The notes under the pieces are model-generated. The model ran no database searches, was not told where the DNA came from, and was given only the letters and a program-made list of their open reading frames with translations. A stretch of DNA of 64,000 nt, from contig JACAXG010000028.1 in assembly GCA_018881555.1 (NCBI GenBank), forward strand, positions 1,460,006 through 1,524,005, written 5' to 3'. Both the position numbers and the translations under genes were made by a program. Below are positions 55,520 to 64,000 of this stretch, one piece after another. Every line of letters starts with the position of its first letter. Position 1 is the stretch's first letter. This DNA comes from Amblyornis subalaris (taxonomy: Eukaryota; Chordata; Aves; Passeriformes; Ptilonorhynchidae).

Positions 55520-56060
55520 GTGCTTGTTGGGATTATTTACTGCCCTGGTCGATAAACACTCGGGGCAGAGGGCTGTATTTCACACACGCCACGCTCTACA
55601 TGTGCCTACTGCCATATTTCAAGAGCATAAATAACAGCGGGGCAGCAGCAGAAGTGGAAACCAAACACATAGAACAACTGACACCCAGGATTTTNCAACA
55701 CAGAAAGGAAGGAAACAACACTCCTGGGCTGTGCCCCTCGCTTCAACCTCGCCCCTGCCTTTCCCGGGGTGCCGCTGCCTCCGGCTTTGCTCCCGCCTCC
55801 AGCTGAGGGATGTCGCCTGTTTCCCACCTGCTTTCCCCACATCCCCTCCGTGTGGGGACGCAGTCCCAGGCTGGCTGGTGCCACGTGCCGTTCAAACCCC
55901 CCTCCTTGGCACATCCCGCCCGCCGGCNGCGGTGCCACCGCGGTGTTTATTTTCCTAGCGAGGGAAGCATCCGGCAGCATGTGCTGCAGTCTCCGGGTTG
56001 TTTGTTTTCCTTGAAAATGCAATAGAGATCTAATTATATGAAAACAAACTCTCCTGAGGA
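55520..56060. promoter_or_regulatory. Two adjacent candidate conserved noncoding pieces
   Basis: 55525-55650 has GGATTATTTACTGCCC, GGTCGATAAACACTC and AAGAGCATAAATAACAGCGG. 55940-56050 has GTGTTTATTTTCCTAGCGAG and GATCTAATTATATGAAAAC. ATAAACA and TGTTTATT are forkhead-type cores. Ordinary GC-rich DNA separates the two pieces. Confidence 0.28.
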
Positions 56061-58121
56061 GCNGGGTTGTGGGGAGCAGGCAGCCGGGGCTCCCTTCCCT
56101 CCCCTCTGGTAGCGTTTAAGCGTTTCCCCCGCATCGGTGACGCAGCCGTTCCTCATAAATCAGCGGAGGTGGGAGCACATTTGCTCCCCTGGCTTTGAAG
56201 AGGCGTCAGATCTCCGAACAGAGGCTTCTTGCTGGGTGATCCTCTGGGGCTGGTTCTCATTTCCTCGTAGGAGGTGGGTCTGGAGCCCATTTTGTGCGTT
56301 CGGGGAGGCTGGCGGAGGGGAAGGGGGAGGAAAACAAATGACTTTGCTTCGTTGACAAAAAAAAAACCAAAAAACAAAAAGCCTTGACACCACCACGAGC
56401 ACTGTGCCCCATTAACATCCCACTGACACCATTATTTACCAGGAAGANGCAGATATTGATTTGGCAGGAACTGCACGTGCCGTGGCGGGGCTGAGGCTGT
56501 GGGAGGCTGAATGGCTCCGTGTGCCCAAACCGGGCTCCCTGCTAACCTGGGATCGAGTCNGGTCCTTCCTGTGTTAATGCCCTACCACCTGAGGTCCTGC
56601 TGTGGCTTTCACCCCTCTGGTGTCACTGCTGGCTTTGTCCCATGCCCAGAGCCCTCAGGTGACGGCACCGAGGGCTGTGCTGGGAGCAGCTGCTGGTGGT
56701 GAGGGATGTGGGATGGCCACGGTCCCCATCAACTCCTGCCTGTCCTTGGGCAGATGAATCTTCTAANCTCAGCCTTTGGAGGCCTTCACAAGGTGTCAGC
56801 CACTGTTACAGAGCTCTGGCAGTAATTGTGCATTTAATAGAAGAAAAACTGCCATTGAGAATCCTGAAAAGGGAGGTTTCCCACTCGGATCTGCCCAGTT
56901 TTTGTGTGTTGAAGGGAAGGTTTTAATGTGCAACAGAGGCACAGGCATCCATTGCTGTCCCAGCCATGCTCATACTCCTCCTAAATCTCTCCTGTGCCTG
57001 TGTTATCTGGGAAGGGCTCAGAGACGTGTCCCTGCACAAGCTTCAGGTCTGTGATAGGGCCAGGTTGTTGGAAAATGAGGCTTTTCCTGCTGGCCCATCA
57101 CCTCTGTGGCAGCCTCAGGGTTTGCCTGGGCTCCGAGGAGCTGGACAGCCTTTGGATATGCCCTGGGAGACACTTCCACCTGGGAATAACTTGGGTGCTG
57201 TGCTGGGGGAGCACCGTTGGCCGCAGCCAGCACCACCGCGACCATCCAGGCGGCACGAAGATCCCTGGGAGAATTTTAAGGCATTCATCTGGCAGTTTTT
57301 GAAAGGTAATCGTAGCTGAAGGTGGAGCTGGAACATTTCTGCTGCGCTGGGCCGTCTCCACCGTGGAGCTGGCAGCGGAGGAGCTGCTGAGTGAGGAGCC
57401 GGCGCTGCCATCTGGAGCTGTGCTCTGGCTGCTCGCTCACGAAAGCTCAGCCGGGGCCAGGGCTCGGCAGCCTCGCTGCACAGAGCCCCTGTGTGTGGAT
57501 AAATGCTCGGCCTCGCTCGGGGCTGCGGGGCCTGACTGCGCTCGGAAGGAGCAGCGCTCGGGCAGAGCAGGGAGCAGCACGCCAGCGGCCCCGGGGACTC
57601 CCCGGGAGGAACCCTGGGCTCAAACACGCTCTGTGCTGGGGCTGAGCATCATCTCCCTTGGTTCTCCCAGCGGAGGCAGCCTCCCGTGCTCCCCCCGTGT
57701 CTCTGTGGAGTCTGGCTGAGGCAGGAGCCTTAGGGAGGGGAATTGGGGATTTGCTGAGGAAGGTGGCGATGGGGAGGCTGAAACAGCCTGGCAGGGCTGT
57801 GTCTTGTTTCTGGTGATCAGAGCAGGGAAGGGGGAGGAAGAAGCTCGCTGAAACTGGGCACTTAGGAATGATCAAGCAAAAAAGGCCCAAGCAAACCCCA
57901 TTTTCTTCATGCAGAAATAGTCTGTGGGAGTTTGTAGTCACCAGGTCCTCCAGAATCTGAGCATGGAAGATGAGATGAGGAAAGCGTGAGGTGCAGGAAT
58001 GAAGTCACCCTGCTGCTGTTAGACGGGAGATGCTTTGGAAGGGAATCAGACTTGAAGTCTGGAAGTTCCAAACTCATTGCTTCCATCCCAGCCCAGTTCC
58101 CTGCTGCCTCTTTGAAACCAT
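56061..58121. other. Downstream flank, nothing recognised
   Basis: An A-rich run with C interruptions lies at 56357-56382. 57300-57600 is moderately CpG-rich. No exon or transposon is recognised. Confidence 0.3.
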
Positions 58122-58282
58122 GGGTTTGTGGCTGCCCATCCCTGGAANTGTCCAAGGCCAGGCTGGACGGGGCTTGGAGCAACCTGGGCTAGTGGAAGGT
58201 GTCCCTGCTCATGGCAGGAGGGGTGGAACTGGATGAGCTTTAAGACCCCTTCCAACCCAAACCATTCCATGATTTATGCATG
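58122..58282 (+). mobile_element. CR1 LINE fragment, sense
   Basis: TTGTGGCTGCCCATCCCTGG, AGGCCAGGCTGGACGGGGCT, TGGAGCAACCTGGGCTAGTG and CCTTCCAACCCAAACCATTC run to CATGATTTATG. It is a short tail with the 3' tip intact. Confidence 0.9.
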
Positions 58283-60829
58283 AGATCCTGAGTTGGGGGT
58301 GGATTTTCACCTGCATGGCCATGGCTGCTCCTCTGCTCCTGCACTGATCCTTAAAGGAACTCGAGCTGCACTGGAGCTCCATGAGGGACAAGTTTGGCCA
58401 GCAGCCTCCACACGGGCGAGTGCCAATTCCCCCTTTCCTTTCATAAACAGGGAGTTCAGTCCATCAGGGAGCCCCATGACTCGGGACAGCGACCATAGGG
58501 ACGAGCTCCAGAGAGGAAATACTGATGGAGAGCGAGACAAGAACAAATCTAAGTGAAGAGAAAAAACCCTTGTCAGAGGGTCTGGATGTAGTTAGAGCTG
58601 TACAGCACGCACAAGTCTGTAATATTTTATTCCAGGGATATTTATTTCCGGGACAAGTTGTTAGATTGACCTCTAGTGTTCATTTTCTTAAGGGAGAATT
58701 TTGTGCTCCAGTCCTCTTTCGATCAGGTCTCGTACCTTTGCACTTTGAACAGGCTTTGAGGGGAGGGTTTGTTTTCCTAATGGATAAAAACTCCAAATGT
58801 CAGTGTGGGTCTGCAGGAGTTTTCTAACGAGCTGCCTGACAGGCGGCCAGGAGGGCTGTGGAAATGTTGACACACGATTACCTCGGAAGGGCTGGATGCA
58901 GTCCTGGCTCTCGGAGGCAATGGGAGCTTTGCCACCTCCAGGCTGGGGCCAAACGCTCAGCCAGGAGATCAAAGGTGTGTTTGTGCTGGAAAGTTTGGCT
59001 TGGATGGGCCCTTTGGATTTCACTGGTGCTCCCTTCGCTGAATTCTGCGGTGGGGGAAACATTTTACTTACTCTGAGATCCCAGTTTTCTCTTACAGCCA
59101 CCCCCATATGTCTTTGGGAATTACATCCCGAGTTTTCCTCTTTGTGAACTGCTCATGAAGGGATCAAGTTTTAGACTTGGTTGGAAACTGGAGCAGCTGA
59201 AGGTTGGAAAGGTTTTTCCCAGTATTGTCACTGGGAGATGCTTATCCCGTGTGTCCTAATTGGTACTGCTCAGNATCATGTGTCTCAAACTGAAATCCAG
59301 ATATAATTTGGGTTTGGTTTCATGGATTTGAATGGCTGGAAGTGTCTGAATAGCAGCCAGCAATGCTAAATATCTTCTTTTCTTCCCCCCTCAACGCATT
59401 CTTCCTCTGTGTCAGGGAGCTGTCACTAAAACTATTTTTAATTGTTGTATGTTTTAATTCATGATGTTTTGTTGGAAAATATTAATCACTTGTTTGCTCA
59501 GAGAGGAAGGAGGAAATTCTGGTCTTGGNGAAAGTGATGAAAATCCAAGTCAATTCACTGCTCTCACATTATTTTGGAATTATGTGCAGGAAAAGTTATT
59601 CCCTACAGCCTGAAGGCTCTAAAAAGAAGCACTTTGAATCTCTGTAGTCTCAGGCAAGTTAAGCAGCAGACTGAGGGTTTTAAATCTTGGGCAATCATAA
59701 GCCTGAGCTTCAAAAAAGCGAGAAAATTGAAGAAAAAAGCCTTGTGCCGGTGTTTTCGAGCAGTGAATTCCTACACAGGCATCTTATTCTGCCTTTTTGC
59801 TATAAAAATTACATGGAAAAGTTAGTTCTGGGGTAAGTTCATTTGCTAATTATTCACTGAAAATAAACCAANTACTTAGTGATGATCCAGAAGGTCTCAG
59901 ATTCAGTCGTGTTTATATTTTGCTGTGACTCTGGCACCTGAGGGGAGCAGGTTTGGGTGCAGGGGCTGGTGCTGGCGGCTCGTGTTCCTCTCCGGGCTGT
60001 GCCGCGGCCGTCGCGTGACGTTCCCGCTCCAGCCCTGCTGCAGAAGGGATTAATTAGGGATGGAATAATGAAGGATTGAGCTCGCTGATGAACACGCACC
60101 CAGACGCTGCCTCGGAGGGAGAGGGATGCCCTGCGGATGCCATTCCCTGCCTGCCTCTGAGCAAGGCCGGGTCTGGCTGGAAGCAGTTTCAGGTGAATTC
60201 ACCAGGGAGAACAGGGAGACTCTGTTGTCCTGGGAGCAGCTGTTGTTTCCAAACACCGGCTTTCCCGGGCAGCTGGAAAGAGCACGGCCCACATAGATTC
60301 ACACCTTAAAAAAAAGCCCTTTTTTCCTGGTCTTTGCCAGCAATGGGGCTTTTCTTGTGCAGACAGAGCTGCTGGCATCCCCAGCAGAGCCCCTGGCACG
60401 AGGTCCTGTTTGCTCACGCGGGCGCTGGGTCTGAGCTCCCTGCAGGCTCGTGCTGCTGCCACGTGCACGCAGCAGCCTCAGGTCTTGGCATCTTCCCTGG
60501 CCCCGAGAAGCAGGAATTAGCCCATGGTCATGTTAATTTTAAAACAAGGCTCTGGGTGGTTGTGTTTTTCCTTGCTGCAGGTGGTTGTGGTGCTGCTGGG
60601 AGCGAGGAAATCCCACTGAAACAGCACTGAGGACCGGGATGGGGGAGAACCAGGGTGAAGTGAGAGCTGAACAAAGGCTTGCTGGGGTGATGGAGAAATT
60701 TAGATTAAGTATGCACTGAGCACCTGTTGGCTGCGTCAGCACCCGCACTGCTGCTGCTCAAGGTGTCCATCACTGCTCCATCAGCACTCCCGAGGCTCAG
60801 CCAGGTCAGGGATCAGCCAAAACCACTGA
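58283..60829. other. Downstream flank, AT-rich in part
   Basis: 58540-58830 and 59230-59900 are AT-rich (TTTTAATTCATGATGTTTTG, GAAAATATTAATCACTTG, TAGTGATGATCCAGAAGG) and may contain conserved elements. No exon, repeat family or RNA gene was recognised. Confidence 0.3.
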
Positions 60830-61310
60830 ACACTGAGTACCTTTAATAATTTGCTGCTTTTAATGCATTCAGTCAGGCCAATTACATAAAATTACATGTC
60901 TGCCCTTTCCATTTTACCAATTCTTTGGGTCCTAAGGATGTATAAATATTCAATGAGCCCCCTCAGTAAACGCCGAGGGCAGCGGGAAACGCACCGAGCA
61001 AATATTTTCATATTGCTCTGGTTTTGAAGGTCCTTGTGAAAATGATTTCTGCAATGTCCCCNCTAGTGCTGGGCTCTCTCCCCCTGAGCGCAAAGTGTAC
61101 TGATGGTCACATAACAAACTGCTGAAGTGAATTACGAAATGGCATTTGCACTCCCTGACCATGCCAATGAGTGTAATTTAAATAAATCTATTCATGAAGG
61201 CCTCATTAGCAGGGACCGGGCAATTTGCAGCAGTGTATGGGAAGTCTCTGCCAATCACAGATTGAACCGGCAGAGTGCTAAGTGCTGCTGAAGTGCTGCA
61301 GAGTTAAAAC
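60830..61310. promoter_or_regulatory. Candidate downstream enhancer or conserved element
   Basis: Unique block with GTACCTTTAATAATTTGCTG, CTTTTAATGCATTCAGTC, GCCAATTACATAAAATTACA, GCACCGAGCAAATATTTTCA, GGCATTTGCACTCCC, GAGTGTAATTTAAATAAATC, CTCATTAGCAGGG and a CCAAT box (CTGCCAATCACAG near 61248). Two ATTTGCA/ATTTGCAG words and many TAAT cores occur without any simple repeat. Confidence 0.42.
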
Positions 61311-62639
61311 CACTTGGAGCTTTCAGGGATCAAGCACTAGATCAGAAAAATACTGAATTAANGCTGTTGCTCTCCTGCAGGGGTTGGTGCTGGAGAGGGG
61401 AGCAGGTTCTNTATGGCACAAGGACCTTAGGAAAATGCTTCTGGCCTTTCCCTTGACTCTGTTTTTTGTTGTCAAAGGGAGACAACGATGCTGATTTNTT
61501 TTAGAGACCACTTTGAGGTCAGCTGAGGAGGAAAGCTTGAGTAAAGCTGGGTACAAGTTGAGTAACATTTGTTTTTGCAGATGCTCTTCAGTGTTTGTAT
61601 TGAAAATTCCTCACTGGGACAATCAGCTGGCATTGTAAATCAGTGGGATAAAGNCAGGTTAGACATTTGTTTGTTATAAGCCCCAAAAAAGATGTTATTT
61701 GTTGACAGTAACCCACAGGAGTCCAAATCCTGGCCGTCCCCTGTGCCATGTGCTGTAAGAAGGGCAGAATTCACAGTGTCACCTGAGACAGGTACGTCCA
61801 TCAAACGAGTCCTTGGCTCAGTATCTGCAAGTCAGAAATTCAGCATCTAATCAGATCTCCGAGGGGCAGAACCCCGTCTCACTTTGTCCCCTGCCTTTGT
61901 GCATCCTGTCACGATGGCNCTGATAAGGTCTGCCCAGCAGGAGCTATCCTGGGAAAGTAAAAAGCAGCTTTTTTTTCCCCCCAAATGTACATTGAAAATA
62001 GGAGGTGGAAGCAGACCAGAAAGCCAACCCGGCCGGTGATTACGGGCAGCGAGGAGAGGCACAAGAGCACCCTTGTTCTGGTGGCTTTGAAACGGAACAA
62101 AGCCCTGTCCAGACACGGCAGCAGCGTCGGGTTTCACCTGCCCTGGGTGCCTGTGGGAGAAAAGCAGCTNCACCCGGACAAAGCCCACGGGAAGCGGTGA
62201 CCTGCCCACGCNGGGCAGCAGCACACCGTCCCGATTTTTGTGTCCCACCAAAACCTTGCTGAGATGCTGCATGAGCTCAGCTCCTGCAAGCCCTGGGCTG
62301 GGATGCTGATTTATCACCTTGAGCAGCGCTGGACACCCTGCAGGGCTCATTTCAGGGGTTTTTATTCCTGGTTTTCATTGCAGTCATGGCTGTAAGAACG
62401 AGACTTGTACCTTTGCCAGCATTTCCCAGCCAGTGTCCAAGTTCTCCTTCCCATTCCATTAGGATCCCATCACCACCTCATTATCTTCTGCTTGTTCCTT
62501 AACTTGAGATAATGAAAACAACAGAACCGACAGAAAAAAATGCCNTATTCTGTTTAGTGGAGACTTCAAACCTCTGAAACAAAGTTAGATCCGTGGGTCA
62601 TACTGTACAAAAGGTGGCCTAAAAAAATATAACCCCNCC
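61311..62639. other. Downstream flank, no gene recognised
   Basis: Mixed AT-rich sequence with no exon or transposon recognised. A T run lies near 61970-61977. Confidence 0.3.
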
Positions 62640-63060
62640 CAGGCTGTCAGTTCCCTGGCATCCCGTTTGTCATCAGCACGGGATAATTATCATGGACTTT
62701 GGTGACACAATAAATAGGAGAGCACAGGTGGGATCCATTTTCAGCTGTTTAATTGAAGAAATGAAAGATCCTGCAATACGGAGTCAACGCAGAGAATTTG
62801 TCAGGCTGCACTAAAAACTCCAATGGCAGTGACCTTGAGGTTATAAAATTACTCGTCAGGAGTAAAGTTTTTTATGACGCAGAAGTGAAGGGTATTGATT
62901 TTATAAAATATAATTTTATATTCAATATAANTGGAGAAAATGGCTCAACCCAGCCTTGTGCAGAGCCTGAAAATACAGGATTGTTGGGTGCAAATCAATA
63001 CAAACAATATCTTACACCAGAAATTTTAATTAATTTATGAAATACAGGCTGCAACATTTT
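62640..63060. promoter_or_regulatory. Candidate conserved noncoding element, very AT-rich
   Basis: GGGATAATTATCATGGACTT (with the palindrome GATAATTATC at 62682-62691), CACAATAAATAGGAGAGC, TTTCAGCTGTTTAATTG, TATAAAATATAATTTTATAT and AATTTTAATTAATTTATG. The first two thirds look like conserved noncoding DNA. The last third could simply be AT-rich filler. Confidence 0.35.
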
Positions 63061-63215
63061 TTCCCTTAGAGTTAGCAAAAAAACAAACCAAAAAANGGAA
63101 GTAGGGAACGGTTTCTCCAGAGATGTCTGGAATTTGCTTTGTCTTGCTGGTGCGTTGCACATTTATCCTTGTGGAATAAACCTGACTTTGGATTCCCGAT
63201 CTGGTAAGACGTGGA

Positions 63216-63430
63216 CTCATAGGATGGTTTGGGTTGGGAGNGACCTTAAAGCTCATCGAGTTCCAACCCAATCCCTTCCCCTATCCCAGGTNNCTCCAAG
63301 NCCTGTCCAGCCTGGCCTTGGACACTTCCAGGGATGGGGCAGCCACAGCTTCTCTGGGCACCCTGTGCCAGGGCCTGTCCCCGCTCCCAGGGAAGGATTC
63401 TTTCCCAATATCCCACCTAACCCTGTCATC
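63216..63430 (-). mobile_element. CR1 LINE fragment, antisense
   Basis: ACTCATAGGATGGTTTGGGT, GACCTTAAAGCTCATCGAGT, CCTGTCCAGCCTGGCCTTGG, ATGGGGCAGCCACAGCTTCT, CCCTGTGCCAGGGCC and AATATCCCACCTAACCCTGT are in order. Four Ns fall within it. Confidence 0.92.
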
Positions 63431-63589
63431 CCCTATTCAAGCCCAGGGACTCCAGGCCCGCCGGAGATCCCGCTGGATGTGTTGGGTTTGGAGAATGTCC
63501 CCTCTCAGCCCGCGCCGGCCCTGAGGGAGGAGGGGGCACGGAGCCCTTTTTCCGCCACTGCGCCGGCGCCATTTTGTGTCCTTCACGCA

Positions 63590-63877
63590 CCAAGGGGTCT
63601 GGAGGGAGCACTTGAGGGGGCTGCAGAGACTGTGAGGAGGGTGAAGGGTGTGTGAGGGGCACCTGAGGGGAATGGTGGGGGTATGAGGGGGCTGAGGGCT
63701 CTGTGATGGGCTGAGGGGTGGCTGAGGAGCACCTGAGGAGGTTGAGGGCTTCCTGAAGGGTCCATGAGGAGGTTGAGGAGTGGCTGAGGGATCCATGAGG
63801 AGGTTGAGGGGTGTGTGTGGGGTCCATGAAGAGATTGAGGGGTGTGTGGGGTCCATGAGGAGGTTGAGGGGTGTGTG
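63590..63877 (+). repeat. G-rich minisatellite running into the end gap
   Basis: Units of about 30-33 bases built on CCATGAGGAGGTTGAGGGGT plus GTGTGTGGGGT. The left half is degenerate (GAGGGGCACCTGAGGGGAAT, GGGGGCTGAGGGCTC) and the right half increasingly uniform towards the gap. That gradient suggests recent expansion on the gap side. Confidence 0.9.
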
Positions 63878-64000
63878 NNNNNNNNNNNNNNNNNNNNNNN
63901 NNNNNNNNNNNNNNNNNNNNNNNNNNNNNNNNNNNNNNNNNNNNNNNNNNNNNNNNNNNNNNNNNNNNNNNNNNNNNNNNNNNNNNNNNNNNNNNNNNNN
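63878..64000. other. Assembly gap at the window end (123 N visible)
   Basis: The N run starts within the G-rich minisatellite, so the array very likely continues into it. The full gap length is not visible. Confidence 0.95.

Noticed and set aside
1..64000. tRNA, rRNA, CRISPR array, bacterial operon or viral gene
   Set aside because: No tRNA-like B box with cloverleaf, no rRNA sequence and no regularly spaced palindromic repeats with unique spacers were seen. The content is vertebrate nuclear DNA.

Overview
The window is avian nuclear DNA, most likely from a GC-rich microchromosomal region and probably from a songbird. The evidence is seventeen truncated CR1 (chicken repeat 1) LINE tails scattered on both strands, many minisatellites, strong CpG islands and one vertebrate two-exon gene. 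The passerine call rests only on the look of the CR1 copies and is an inference.

Only one protein-coding gene can be supported: a heparan sulfate glucosamine 3-O-sulfotransferase on the + strand, best matched to HS3ST6. Coding exon 1 is 18246-18604 inside a large CpG island, the intron (about 28.4 kb) is 18605-46969, and coding exon 2 is 46970-47588. The 3'UTR carries a small tandem repeat and AATAAA signals. The joined product is 325 residues and keeps the membrane anchor, both PAPS-binding loops, the catalytic Glu, the cysteine pair and the C-terminal family signature.

Layout. 1-16.7 kb is gene-poor flank with CR1 tails, a 20-bp minisatellite broken by a 242-base gap, and a CAGATG E-box cluster (9.4-9.75 kb). 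16.69-17.89 kb holds two different minisatellites, the second almost pure A/G on the + strand, ending at the promoter CpG island (17.88-18.72 kb). 18.6-47.0 kb is the intron, with AT-rich, TAAT-rich blocks that look like conserved noncoding elements (19.66-20.06, 22.38-22.98, 42.25-42.66, 44.04-44.57 kb), secondary CpG-rich islands and ten CR1 pieces. 47.6-64 kb is downstream flank, with enhancer-like blocks (49.26-49.82, 60.83-61.31, 62.64-63.06 kb), a TATA-plus-splice-donor configuration near 51.0 kb, and a G-rich minisatellite running into a terminal gap at 63878.

No tRNA, rRNA, CRISPR, intact retroelement or second coding gene was recognised. Most long open frames are GC-rich or minisatellite shadows. 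The most interesting material is regulatory: the stacked minisatellites at the promoter, the E-box cluster, duplicated homeodomain-type motifs, and a candidate TATA-driven noncoding or unrecognised transcript downstream. Conservation could not be tested here, so every enhancer-like call is an inference from composition and motifs.
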